Positions 1 through 7,578 of a stretch of 64,000 nucleotides of DNA are shown in pieces (the stretch's first letter is position 1; each line of letters starts with the position of its first letter). The notes below the pieces were generated by a model that saw nothing but the letters and a program-made list of their open reading frames with translations, had not been told where the DNA came from and ran no database searches. Source of the DNA: Arenimonas sp049195245. Lineage in GTDB: Bacteria; Pseudomonadota; Gammaproteobacteria; Xanthomonadales; Xanthomonadaceae. The stretch spans positions 372,001 to 436,000 of the forward strand of contig NZ_JBMIRR010000027.1 in assembly GCF_049195245.1 (NCBI RefSeq), written 5' to 3'. The position numbers and the translations under genes are program-made.

Positions 1-577
1 CACCGTGATCACGGCCCTGCGCGAGGCGCTGGCGGCGACCGGCCGCGAAGTGGTGCTGACCCGCGAACCCGGCGGCACGCCGGAGGGCGAAGCCATCCGC
101 GCGCTGCTGCTCGACCCTGCCAACCACCTGTTGCCGGACACCGAGCTGCTGCTGATGTTCGCCGCCCGCGCGCAGCTGGTGCGCCAGGTGGTGCGGCCGG
201 CGCTGGAACGCGGCGCCGCGGTCATCAGCGATCGCTTCACCGATGCCAGCTTCGCCTACCAGGGCGGCGGCCGCGGCCTGGACATGGCGCGCATCGCCGA
301 GCTCGAGCGCTGGGCCGCCGGCCTCAAGCCGGACCTGACCTTCCTGCTGGACGTGGGCGTGGCCCAGGGACTGGCCCGCGCCCGCGCGCGCGGCGGCGAG
401 CCGGACCGGATCGAACGCGAGCGCGAGGATTTCTTCGATCGCGTGCGGGCCACCTACCTGGCCCGCGCGGCCGCCGAGCCGGCGCGCTTCCGCGTGATCG
501 ATGCCGGCCAGCCCGCGGCCGCCGTGCTGGCGCAGGTACTGGCCGAGCTGTCGGCATGGCTGGCGGACGCCCCATGA
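1..577 (+). CDS. tmk: Thymidylate kinase (5' end cut by window)
   Basis: Thymidylate kinase phosphorylates dTMP to dTDP in the cytoplasm, a step of dTTP synthesis. The first bases lack a start codon preceded by the P-loop (GxEGAGKST), so the true start lies upstream of the window; about 191 residues are visible, in frame from base 2. Diagnostic segments are TREPGGTPEGE (dTMP-binding region), DRFTDASFAYQGGGRG, and a LID-like RARARGGEPDRIE. The stop overlaps the holB start (ATGA, 574-577), so the two genes are translationally coupled. The family assignment is secure. Confidence 0.95.
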   Translation, partial: TVITALREALAATGREVVLTREPGGTPEGEAIRALLLDPANHLLPDTELLLMFAARAQLVRQVVRPALERGAAVISDRFTDASFAYQGGGRGLDMARIAELERWAAGLKPDLTFLLDVGVAQGLARARARGGEPDRIEREREDFFDRVRATYLARAAAEPARFRVIDAGQPAAAVLAQVLAELSAWLADAP

Positions 578-1572
578 GCCCGCTGGCCCCCTGGCAGCAG
601 CGCATCCTTGACGCGGCGCTGGCGTCGCTTGCAGAAGGCCGGCTGGGCCATGCACTGCTGTTCACCGGCGCGCCGCGCATGGGCAAGCTGGAGGTGGCGC
701 AGGTGCTGGTGAGGCGCTTGCTCTGTGCGACGCCCGGCGCCGACGGCTTGGCCTGCGGCCGCTGCCGCGGCTGCGAACTGGCCGCCGCCGGCACCCATCC
801 CGATTTCCGCAACGTCAGCTTCATCCCGGTCGAGAAGGGCGACAAGCTGCGCAGCGAGATCATCGTGGACCAGATGCGCGAGCTGGGACCGTGGTTCGCA
901 CTGACCCCGCAGATGGGCGGCGCCCAGGTGGCCCTGATCTCGCCGGCGCACGCGCTCAACCTCAATGCCGCCAACGCCCTGCTCAAGACGCTGGAAGAGC
1001 CGGCCACCAACCGCTACCTGATCCTGGTCACCGATCGCCCCGGCCGGCTGCCCGCCACCATCCGCAGCCGCTGCCAGCGGCTGGAATTCAGGCCGCCCGC
1101 GCGCGACGAGGCCGTGGCCTGGCTGCGCGCCCGCGGCCATGCCGACGCGGTGCTCGGTCCGGCGCTGGATGCCGCGCGCGGCCACCCGGGCCTGGCCGAA
1201 GACTGGCTGGCCAACGGCGGGCTGGCCCTGCGCCGCGAGGTGCAGGCCGACCTCAATGCCCTGGCTACCGGCCGGCAGTCGCCGGTGCCGCTGGCCCAGC
1301 GCTGGCTCGGCGACGAGCAGGCCGAGCTGCGCCTGCGCTTCGCCGCCGAACTGGTGCTGGACGGGATCTCGCAGCGGCTGGCGGCCGGTCCGGCCTCGGG
1401 CTTGACCCTGCCGGCGGATTTCCAGAAGCTCTCGACGTGGTTCGACGGCGTGAACCGCGCGCGCGAGCAGCTGGCGGTGCCGGTGCTGCGCCACGACCTC
1501 GCGCTGGCCGGACTGCTGCTTGAATGGCGTAGCATGTTCAGTGAACCGGCAATGCAGGGAGCTAGGCGATGA
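574..1572 (+). CDS. holB: DNA polymerase III subunit delta'
   Basis: This is the delta' clamp-loader subunit (332 residues), which helps load the beta sliding clamp. The start chosen is the ATG overlapping the tmk stop; an in-frame ATG 18 bases upstream lies inside tmk. The AAA+ core is visible with a degenerate P-loop-like GAPRMGKLEVA (about residues 31-41), as is usual for delta'. A zinc module of four cysteines follows (C..CGRCRGC, about residues 50-66), then the NALLKTLEEP sensor region. The order tmk-holB-pilZ is known from Xanthomonas-type genomes. The stop overlaps the next start. Confidence 0.93.
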   Translation: MSPLAPWQQRILDAALASLAEGRLGHALLFTGAPRMGKLEVAQVLVRRLLCATPGADGLACGRCRGCELAAAGTHPDFRNVSFIPVEKGDKLRSEIIVDQMRELGPWFALTPQMGGAQVALISPAHALNLNAANALLKTLEEPATNRYLILVTDRPGRLPATIRSRCQRLEFRPPARDEAVAWLRARGHADAVLGPALDAARGHPGLAEDWLANGGLALRREVQADLNALATGRQSPVPLAQRWLGDEQAELRLRFAAELVLDGISQRLAAGPASGLTLPADFQKLSTWFDGVNRAREQLAVPVLRHDLALAGLLLEWRSMFSEPAMQGARR

Positions 1573-1925
1573 TGGGTGGCGCAGGCGCAAGGCAGGGCAT
1601 CCTCTCCCTGGCGATCAAGGACAAGGCGGCGCTGTACAACGCCTACATGCCTTTCGTGAAGGGCGGCGGCATCTTCGTTCCAACCACCAAGCGCTATGCC
1701 CTGGGTGACGAGGTCTTCATCCTGCTGTCGCTGATGGAGGAGAAGGACCGGCTGCCGGTGGCGGGCAAGGTGGTCTGGGTCACGCCCGCCGGCGCGCAGG
1801 GCAACCGCAGCGCCGGCATCGGCGTGCAGTTCGCCGACACCGCCGAGGCCGAGCAGGTGAAGGGCAAGATCGAAACCTTCCTGGCCGGTACGCTCGAAGC
1901 CGACAAGCCCACGCACACCATGTGA
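1569..1925 (+). CDS. pilZ: PilZ domain protein
   Basis: This 118-residue single-domain PilZ protein belongs to the type IV pilus assembly PilZ group encoded after holB in pseudomonads and xanthomonads. Visible features are YMPFVKGGGIFVPT near residues 20-35 and a C-terminal GIGVQF strand. The canonical c-di-GMP-binding RxxxR and D/NxSxxG residues are not evident. That fits the founding PilZ orthologues, which act in pilus assembly and do not bind the nucleotide well. The ATGATG start overlaps the holB stop. A strong hairpin lies about 30 bases downstream. Confidence 0.88.
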   Translation: MMGGAGARQGILSLAIKDKAALYNAYMPFVKGGGIFVPTTKRYALGDEVFILLSLMEEKDRLPVAGKVVWVTPAGAQGNRSAGIGVQFADTAEAEQVKGKIETFLAGTLEADKPTHTM

Positions 1926-1956
1926 TCTTTGCCGCGCCGGGGTTCCGGCGCGTCCA

Positions 1957-1985
1957 TGAAGGCCCCGGCATGCCCGGGGCCTTCA
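1957..1985. terminator. Bidirectional hairpin between pilZ and the sigma factor
   Basis: A perfect 12-bp stem (1957-1968 with 1974-1985) closes a 5-base CATGC loop. It sits between two convergent genes and the stem ends are A/T-rich (TGAA/TTCA), so it can terminate both transcripts. There is no long U-tract. Confidence 0.65.
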
Positions 1986-1997
1986 TCGTTCCGGGGC

Positions 1998-3149
1998 TCA
2001 GCCCATGCGCCCGCTGATCCAGAATGCGAACAGCAGGCTCGCGATGGCCAGGCCCAGGCCCAGGCTGGCGAACCGCCTGCCGCGGCGCTGCTGCACCGCG
2101 TGTCGGTGGGCGGCGGACGGGTCCCTGGCAATCTCGTCGGCCCTTCGGCGCGACAGGATGCGCGGCAACCACACCGCGCACGCCCAGCCGATGCCGACCA
2201 TGAACCCGACCGACAGCGCCAGGTGGGGAATCCAGCCCCCCACCCGGGTCAGCGCAACGATGCCCAGGCTGAAGCCTACCGTCAGCAGGCTGGTGAACAC
2301 GGCATAGGCGAGGACCTCGCGTTTTTCGCGGGCGTCGAAGGGTTCACGCAGCAGCTTGTGCACGCCGAACCAGATGCCCCACAGGCCGCCCGCCAGGCCC
2401 GCGAACATGCCCGCCAGCGCGCCGCCGGTGGCGCCCAGGCCCAACTTGGCCAGGCCATTGGCCGCGCCCAGCGTGCCGGTACCGAGCACGGCCGCGGCCG
2501 CGGTGGGCGGTGCTCCCACCATCAGCATCGCGGCCACGGCCGCCGTGAAGCCGGCGCCCGGCGCCGTCGCCCTGGCGAACTCGCCCAAACGCGTCAGCAG
2601 CTCATCGCGCACCGACTGGCGCGCGCGCGACAGGCGCTTGCGCACCGCCGCGTCCTGCAGACCCAGCAGGCTGGCCACCTGGCGCGAGCTCTGGCCCTCG
2701 CGGTAATACAGCAGCAGAACTTCGCGCGACTCTTCCGGAAGGCTGTCGATCACCGCCGCCGCAATCGCGTGCTCCTGCTGTTCGGCCAGGCTTTCGGACG
2801 GGCCCGGCCGCGGGTCGGCGATGGAGGCGATCAGCGCCTCCACGTCCGCGACCGGCGCGACGCGATGGCCCTGCGCGCGCAGGTGGTCGCGGGCCAGGTT
2901 GCGGGTGATCTGGCGCAGCCAGGGCAGGAAGCTGGCGCGGTTGTTCAGCTTGCGCAGGTTCTGCCAGGCCGACAGGAAGGCCTCCTGGGCGATGTCCTCG
3001 CTGGCCGGCACGTCGCGCACGATCGCCAGCGCGATGCTGGTCACGGTGCCCTGGCAGCCCGAAACGATGCGGCCGTAGGCCTCCCGGTCACCGCCGGCGG
3101 CGGCGGGCAGGTGGGTATCGATCAGGGACTCGAGGACTTCGGTGTTCAT
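1998..3149 (-). CDS. Sigma-70 family (ECF-like) sigma factor fused to a multi-pass membrane domain
   Basis: The protein has 383 residues. The first ~185 form an ECF-type sigma factor: region 2 around residues 25-95 (PASEDIAQEAFLSAWQNL, FLPWLRQITRNLARD) and region 4 around 130-182 (LPEESREVLLLYYREG, then SSRQVASLLG as the helix-turn-helix). The remaining ~190 residues are unlike a standard sigma factor: Ala/Gly-rich hydrophobic stretches near 201-227 and 233-260, then clear membrane helices near 278-300, 307-330 and 360-379. The start has an AGGAG at a good distance; longer upstream frames lack support. No anti-sigma gene is adjacent. The membrane part may tether or restrain the sigma domain, which is inference. 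Confidence 0.85.
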   Translation of the reverse strand: MNTEVLESLIDTHLPAAAGGDREAYGRIVSGCQGTVTSIALAIVRDVPASEDIAQEAFLSAWQNLRKLNNRASFLPWLRQITRNLARDHLRAQGHRVAPVADVEALIASIADPRPGPSESLAEQQEHAIAAAVIDSLPEESREVLLLYYREGQSSRQVASLLGLQDAAVRKRLSRARQSVRDELLTRLGEFARATAPGAGFTAAVAAMLMVGAPPTAAAAVLGTGTLGAANGLAKLGLGATGGALAGMFAGLAGGLWGIWFGVHKLLREPFDAREKREVLAYAVFTSLLTVGFSLGIVALTRVGGWIPHLALSVGFMVGIGWACAVWLPRILSRRRADEIARDPSAAHRHAVQQRRGRRFASLGLGLAIASLLFAFWISGRMG

Positions 3150-3208
3150 GGCGCGCTCCTGGGGCGATGGTATCCCCAAGACGCGACCGGGCGGCCGATG
3201 TGACCGAT

Positions 3209-3919
3209 CTACTCCGGCGCGGTGGCGTACTTGGAGCGCATGAAGTTCACGTACAGCCAGCCGTAGCGCTCGTACCAGTCGCGCTCGCCGAAATGCTCGG
3301 CCTCGCACTGGCCCAGCTTCTTCATGGACCGGTCGATCTCGGTCAGGTAGTCGCGTGCCTTGCGGGTGTAGGTACGCTTGAGGCCAGCCACGGCCTGCTC
3401 CACCTGCGGCTTGCCGGCCAGGGACCACGACAGCCCCGTGACGCCGTGCACGCCCGAGCTGGAATCACCGAAGGCCATGGCAGAGTTGGCCATGCGCACA
3501 TTGGCGGCGGTGATGCAGCGCGCGCGCTCGATGTAGAACCGGTTGAAATCGATCGCCCGCACCGCGTCGCCGAAGCACTGCTGGCACTCGCGCGAGTCGC
3601 CGCACTGCGACGGCACACTGGGGCCGGCATCGGCGGTGAAGTTGCTGCCGCAGTCGGCCTCGCGCTCGTCCAGCGATTCCCAGTCCTCCCAGGCGTCGCG
3701 GGCATCCTCGTAGATCTGGTAGCCGTCGTTGAGCTGCTCGGCTAGGTCGTCGAGGTCTTCGTTGGCGTCGGAGTCGTCATCCCCGTCGTCATCGTCGTCA
3801 TTGCCTTCTTCGCCGTCGTCGCCGAAATCAGCGGCGGTGCCGCCGGACTGCGCGTACGCCGCCGGGGCGGGCAGCAGGCAGGCCAGGGCCACGGCCAACA
3901 GCCAGGGTCTCAGGTTCAT
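3209..3919 (-). CDS. Secreted acidic Cys-containing protein, unknown function
   Basis: I do not recognise this 236-residue protein. It begins with a clear signal peptide (MNLRPWLLAVALACLLPAPAA, cleavage near AYAQ). An Asp/Glu-rich low-complexity run follows (about residues 31-60, including DDDDDGDDD). The rest is a mixed domain with six cysteines (C90, C106, C112, C115, C135, C205), including a CQQC pair, suggesting disulfides in the periplasm or outside. The acidic run could bind cations, but that is a guess. The start codon overlaps the stop of the upstream gene (ATGA), so the two are co-translated and probably act together. Confidence 0.75.
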   Translation of the reverse strand: MNLRPWLLAVALACLLPAPAAYAQSGGTAADFGDDGEEGNDDDDDGDDDSDANEDLDDLAEQLNDGYQIYEDARDAWEDWESLDEREADCGSNFTADAGPSVPSQCGDSRECQQCFGDAVRAIDFNRFYIERARCITAANVRMANSAMAFGDSSSGVHGVTGLSWSLAGKPQVEQAVAGLKRTYTRKARDYLTEIDRSMKKLGQCEAEHFGERDWYERYGWLYVNFMRSKYATAPE

Positions 3920-4512
3920 CCCTTCTTCCTCCGCAGCAGGAACACCAGGAGCAGGGCGATCACGGCCAGCAGCAGCACGGCCACCCCAGCCAGCACCATC
4001 GTCAGCCAGGACAGGCCCTGGCCGCCGTCGAATTCGCTGGCCTTGACCACGATGGGCGCCATGTCGGGCTTCACCTCGTCGCCCACCCACACCAGCAGGC
4101 GGTAGTCGGTGCCCGGCTCGGGGGCGCTGACCGTGATCTGGAATTCGGACTCGGTCCGGATGCGGAACTTGAGCGTGTCGCCGTCGGTACTGTCTTCCCG
4201 CAGCGGCTGGTTCCAGGCGTATTTGCTCAGGGTGATCGCCACGTCCTCGCCGCGCGAGACCGGACGAACCAGCACCGTCACCGGCATCAGGGCGGTGAGG
4301 CCATCGAGCATGAAGCGGTGGCCCTCGGGACCGGTCTCGCCTTTCACCACCACGGCGCGGCCGGTCTTGATGCCTTCCATCGGCTGCGGGTCAAGGCGGA
4401 TGACCCGCGGCGCGTCCGGATCCGGCTCGGGGGGTTCCTGCGAGAAGGCGGGCAGGGCCAGCAGGCCGACGAGCAGGCAGGGCCAGAGCCAGCGGAGGCA
4501 AGCGCAGGTCAT
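3916..4512 (-). CDS. Signal-peptide protein with a C-terminal membrane anchor, unknown function
   Basis: This 198-residue protein has an N-terminal signal sequence (hydrophobic core about residues 8-23, ending PAFSQ). A beta-rich soluble region of about 140 residues follows, and one C-terminal membrane helix (about 168-193) ends in RRKKG. This is a type I topology with the bulk in the periplasm. The soluble part has no catalytic motif that I can name. The start is the ATG with GGGAG about ten bases upstream. It is the first gene of a two-gene operon with the acidic secreted protein, so a membrane-anchored partner or presenter is a reasonable but untested idea. Confidence 0.72.
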   Translation of the reverse strand: MTCACLRWLWPCLLVGLLALPAFSQEPPEPDPDAPRVIRLDPQPMEGIKTGRAVVVKGETGPEGHRFMLDGLTALMPVTVLVRPVSRGEDVAITLSKYAWNQPLREDSTDGDTLKFRIRTESEFQITVSAPEPGTDYRLLVWVGDEVKPDMAPIVVKASEFDGGQGLSWLTMVLAGVAVLLLAVIALLLVFLLRRKKG

Positions 4513-4606
4513 CGGCAACTCCCGGGCAGGGATGGCGACAAAGCGGAGCCACCGGCATCGGCGGCCGCCCCAGTCTACGCCGGCTGCCGATGGCCGCAAC
4601 CGGCGC

Positions 4607-5002
4607 TCAGGCCAGGAAGACCCGCGCCATCATGATTGCCGCGCCCAGCGCCACCAGCCCCAGCAGCACCATCCGCATCCGGGCCATGCGGGCCATCGGG
4701 CCGGCCGGCGGAGGTTCGCGGAACTGCAGCGCCTCGGGCAGGTAGGAGCTGTCGCGCGTGGCCTCCAGCAGGCCGGCCGCGTGCAGGATCTCGCGCGCCT
4801 GCTTGAAGTCGTCGGGCTTGAGCACCCACAGCGCCGGCTGCTGGCTGGGGTCGTGGTTCTTGTTGCTGTAGCTGAACTCGCGCCGGCTCACGCCTTTCCA
4901 GCTGCGGCCGCCGGTGATCTTGGTGGCGATGCCGGCCTCGTCGAGCATGCGCTGCACGTTCTCGACGTTTTCCAGCCGCACCGAAGTGAAGACCTGACGC
5001 AT
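4607..5002 (-). CDS. DUF2007-like protein with C-terminal membrane helix
   Basis: The protein has 131 residues. The N-terminal half (VFTSVRLENVENVQRMLDEAG and a later WVLKPDDFKQAREIL) resembles DUF2007, a small ferredoxin-fold domain often labelled putative signal transducing; xanthomonad relatives carry the label pathogenicity-like. A single C-terminal helix (about residues 110-130) would anchor it in the inner membrane with the domain in the cytoplasm. Its ATG overlaps the tesB stop by one base (TGATG), so it is coupled to tesB. The molecular role is unknown. Confidence 0.75.
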   Translation of the reverse strand: MRQVFTSVRLENVENVQRMLDEAGIATKITGGRSWKGVSRREFSYSNKNHDPSQQPALWVLKPDDFKQAREILHAAGLLEATRDSSYLPEALQFREPPPAGPMARMARMRMVLLGLVALGAAIMMARVFLA

Positions 5003-5883
5003 CAGCGGGCCTCCCGCGTTTCGGGCAGCACGCGGATCAGGCCTTCCTGCGCGGTGGACGCCACCAGCCGGCCTTCGCGCGTGTAGATCATGCCGCGCGA
5101 CAGGCCGCGCGCGCCCTGGGCGCTGGGACTGTCGATGGAATACAGCAGCCAGTCGTCGGCGCGGAACGGGCGGTGGAACCACATCGCGTGGTCGAGCGAG
5201 GCCATCTGCACGTCGGGTTGGTAGTAGCTGATGCCGTGCGGGAAGGTGGCCGTGCCCAGCAGGTGGAAGTCGGAGGCGTAGGCCAGCAGCGCCTGGTGCA
5301 GCACCGGCGAATCGCCGACTTCGCCATTGAGCTTGAACCACACCTGCTGGAACGGCGGCCGCTTGGGCGGACGCAGCTCGTCGCGCGGATAGACCGGGCG
5401 GATCTCGAACGGCCCCATGCGCGAGAGCCAGCGCTGCGCCTTGGGCGGCAGCTGCGCCATCTGCTCGGCGCTGGGCGCCGCGACCGGCTCGATGTCTTCC
5501 GGGCGCGGCACCTCGGGCATGGACAGCTGGTGCTCGTTGCCCGGCTCGGGGTCCTGGAACGAGGAAGCGAAGACGAAGATCGGCTTGCCGTGCTGGATGG
5601 CGGTGACGCGGCGCACCGAAAAGCTGTTGCCGTCGCGCGAACGGTCCACGTCGTAGACGATCGGGTGCTCGACATCGCCGGCGCGCAGGAAGTAGGCATG
5701 GATGGAGTGCACGTGGCGCGCCGGATCAACGGTCTGCTGCGCGGCCGACAGGGCCTGCCCCAGCACCTGGCCACCGAACACGTACTTGGTGCCGATGTCG
5801 CGGCTCTGGCCGCGGAAGAGGTTGTCCTCCAGCCGTTCCAGGCGCAGCAGGTCAACCAGTTCGGCAACGACGGATGCGGTCAT
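5002..5883 (-). CDS. tesB: Acyl-CoA thioesterase II
   Basis: TesB hydrolyses medium- and long-chain acyl-CoA to free fatty acid and CoA in the cytoplasm. The 293-residue length fits the family (E. coli TesB about 286). Family segments visible are FGGQVLGQALSAA, HSIHAYFLRAGD, DRSRDGNSFSVRRV, and the second hotdog domain with SLDHAMWFHRPFR and GLSRGMIYT. The catalytic Asp/Gln/Thr set of double-hotdog thioesterases lies in these regions. The start has GGAG nine bases upstream and a perfect TATAAT further up. It leads a two-gene unit with the DUF2007-like gene. Confidence 0.93.
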   Translation of the reverse strand: MTASVVAELVDLLRLERLEDNLFRGQSRDIGTKYVFGGQVLGQALSAAQQTVDPARHVHSIHAYFLRAGDVEHPIVYDVDRSRDGNSFSVRRVTAIQHGKPIFVFASSFQDPEPGNEHQLSMPEVPRPEDIEPVAAPSAEQMAQLPPKAQRWLSRMGPFEIRPVYPRDELRPPKRPPFQQVWFKLNGEVGDSPVLHQALLAYASDFHLLGTATFPHGISYYQPDVQMASLDHAMWFHRPFRADDWLLYSIDSPSAQGARGLSRGMIYTREGRLVASTAQEGLIRVLPETREAR

Positions 5884-5908
5884 GGGAACTCCGGGGTACA
5901 AGCCGGCA

Positions 5909-5914
5909 ATTATA
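5909..5914 (-). promoter_or_regulatory. tesB promoter -10 (TATAAT) inside an inverted repeat
   Basis: On the minus strand a perfect TATAAT lies 25 bases upstream of the tesB ATG. It is flanked by GCCGG and CCGGC, giving an imperfect inverted repeat across about 5902-5919. No convincing -35 is visible, so either the -10 dominates or a regulator binds the flanking repeat. Confidence 0.55.
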
Positions 5915-5948
5915 CCGGCAGCCGGGACCGGTCCGGCCGCGTGATGGT

Positions 5949-6524
5949 TCAGGGTCGGATGCGGACCAGCGTGCAGGCATCGAGCACGCGCGACCACGGA
6001 AACCGCGGGCCGGGATCGCGCTTGCGGAACACCAGCTGGTGCAGGTTGTCGCTCGACGGCACCCGATCCTGGTCCAGGTCCTCGTGGCCGGCGATGAACT
6101 CCAGCGACGGCAGTTCCCGCTGCAGGTGGCCCAGCAGGCCCAGCAGCGCGTCGATCTGCGGGTCGGTGTAGGGCTCGTCCAGGGTCTGGCGGCGCGAATC
6201 GAACCAGTCCGGGTAACGGCCGGCATTGACCAGCTCGATGCCGATCGAGCGCTCGTTGTAGCCGCGCGTGTGGTGCGCCACCCGGTCCGGCGTGACGAAC
6301 ACATGGGTGCTGCCGTCGCGGTCGATGTAGTAGTGGCCGCTGTTGCCGGTGCCGCTGGCGTGGATCTCGCGCTCGCCGTATTCCCGGGCCAGGGCCAGGT
6401 CGGGCAGCTCGGTGCAGTGGATCACCACCAGGTCCACGTTTCCCAGGGGACGCGACTGCAGCCGATGCGCGTAGGGCAGGGGCCAGGCCTGCAGGCGGGG
6501 GGCGGGCAAGGGGTCCGTGTGCAT
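5949..6524 (-). CDS. AmpD-like N-acetylmuramoyl-L-alanine amidase
   Basis: This is an amidase_2 fold zinc amidase (191 residues from the chosen start) that cleaves the bond between N-acetylmuramic acid and the stem peptide. Features seen are VIHCTE (first zinc His), GHYYIDRDG, VAHHTRGYNERSIGIELVN, IAGHEDLD (second His) and KRDPGPRFPW (zinc Asp). Thirteen extra residues separate the GH and RDPGP motifs relative to E. coli AmpD. No obvious signal peptide is present, so it may act in recycling in the cytoplasm. The ATG at 6524 sits 5 bases after a TAACAT -10; an in-frame ATG at 6539 with a weak AGGG is the alternative. Confidence 0.85.
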   Translation of the reverse strand: MHTDPLPAPRLQAWPLPYAHRLQSRPLGNVDLVVIHCTELPDLALAREYGEREIHASGTGNSGHYYIDRDGSTHVFVTPDRVAHHTRGYNERSIGIELVNAGRYPDWFDSRRQTLDEPYTDPQIDALLGLLGHLQRELPSLEFIAGHEDLDQDRVPSSDNLHQLVFRKRDPGPRFPWSRVLDACTLVRIRP

Positions 6525-6529
6525 GCCGC

Positions 6530-6539
6530 ATGTTAACAT
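6530..6539. promoter_or_regulatory. Palindromic ATGTTAACAT serving as shared divergent -10
   Basis: The 10-bp perfect palindrome reads TAACAT on both strands. On the minus strand it is 5 bases from the amidase ATG (6524), compatible with a leaderless transcript. On the plus strand it is 24 bases from the MOSC gene ATG, which has its own GGAG. Convincing -35 elements are not seen. Confidence 0.4.
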
Positions 6540-6562
6540 CGCGGCCCTTCCGGAGCCTTCCG

Positions 6563-7060
6563 ATGCCCTTTCCCGCCGACTCCGCGCTTGGTGTGCTGAT
6601 GGCCACGCTGCCGCGTCCCGGCCGGGTGCGCTGGATCGGGCTGCGTCCTGCGCGCGACGTGCCGATGCTTGCCGTGGACCGCGCCGAGGCGCACGCCGGC
6701 AAGGGCCTGGTGGGCGACCGTTATGCCAGCGGCAGCGGCAAGCGCGGCCTGACCCTGATCCAGGCCGAACACCTGCCGGTGATCGCCGCGCTCAGCGGTC
6801 ACGCCGCGGTGTCGCCCGACCTGCTGCGCCGGAACCTGGTGGTCTCGGGCCTTCCGCTGGTGGCGCTCAAGGGACGCCGCTTCCGCATAGGCAGCGTGCT
6901 GCTGGAAGGCACCGGCGACTGCGATCCGTGTTCACGCATGGAGGCGGCCCTCGGCCCCGGCGGCTACAACGCGATGCGCGGCCATGGCGGCCTGTGCGCG
7001 CGCGTCCTGGAATCGGGCGTGATTGCCGTCGGCGATGCCGTGGTGCCGGAGCCGGCATGA
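6563..7060 (+). CDS. MOSC domain protein
   Basis: This 165-residue single-domain MOSC protein belongs to the family of molybdenum-cofactor sulfurase C-terminal domains, proposed to carry sulfur or handle metal-sulfur chemistry. It shows GLVGDRYASGSGKRGLTLIQ near residues 50-70 and the conserved cysteine region GDCDPCSRME near 120-130, where the reactive Cys of MOSC proteins lies. The start is the ATG with GGAG eight bases upstream; a later ATG (6599) is possible. Its stop overlaps the next gene start. A link with the molybdoenzyme 20 kb away is speculative. Confidence 0.85.
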   Translation: MPFPADSALGVLMATLPRPGRVRWIGLRPARDVPMLAVDRAEAHAGKGLVGDRYASGSGKRGLTLIQAEHLPVIAALSGHAAVSPDLLRRNLVVSGLPLVALKGRRFRIGSVLLEGTGDCDPCSRMEAALGPGGYNAMRGHGGLCARVLESGVIAVGDAVVPEPA

Positions 7061-7578
7061 GCGGCCACGTCATCATTTCCCACGGGCTCGAAAGCGGGCC
7101 GGAGGCCAGCAAGGCCGCCGCGCTGGCGCGCGTGGCCGGTCAGCTGGGCTGGACCCACGAACGGCCCGACTACCGCGACCTCGACGTGCTGGGCCCGCTG
7201 GGCGACGTGCAGGCGCGCATCCTGCGGCTGGGCGCACGCGCGCACCTGGCCACGCGCCGGCCGCTGGTGCTGGCCGGTTCCAGCATGGGCGCCTACATTT
7301 CCGCGCACGTCTCGCGCGAGCTGCCGGTGGCCGGGCTGTTCCTGATGGCGCCGCCGGTGGCGCTGGACGTCGAGCCGCGTTATCTCAAGGCCGCGATGGT
7401 GCCCACGCGCATCATCCACGGCTGGGAGGACGAACTGATCCCGGCGATGGACGTGGCGCGCTGGGCCCAGCGACGGCACGACACCCTGGTGATGGTGCCC
7501 GACAGCCACCGGCTGGCGGCGCACGTCGAGTTCTGCGCCGAAGAGTTCGGGCGCTTCCTGCAGATGCTGGCGCCGTGA
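7057..7578 (+). CDS. Small alpha/beta hydrolase (YqiA/UPF0227-like)
   Basis: A 173-residue alpha/beta hydrolase with nucleophile elbow AGSSMGAY (Ser near residue 75), an IIHGWEDELIP segment supplying the acid, and a C-terminal PDSHRLAAH histidine. The complete Ser-Asp-His set suggests an active esterase; the substrate is unknown. There is no signal peptide, so it is cytoplasmic. It is tightly packed between the MOSC gene (ATGA overlap) and rlmKL (GTGA overlap), indicating one transcript and coupled translation. Confidence 0.83.
   Translation: MSGHVIISHGLESGPEASKAAALARVAGQLGWTHERPDYRDLDVLGPLGDVQARILRLGARAHLATRRPLVLAGSSMGAYISAHVSRELPVAGLFLMAPPVALDVEPRYLKAAMVPTRIIHGWEDELIPAMDVARWAQRRHDTLVMVPDSHRLAAHVEFCAEEFGRFLQMLAP

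Noticed and set aside
1569..1925. c-di-GMP receptor role for the PilZ protein
   Set aside because: The RxxxR and D/NxSxxG ligand motifs are not visible; founding PilZ proteins of this type do not need them and act in pilus assembly.
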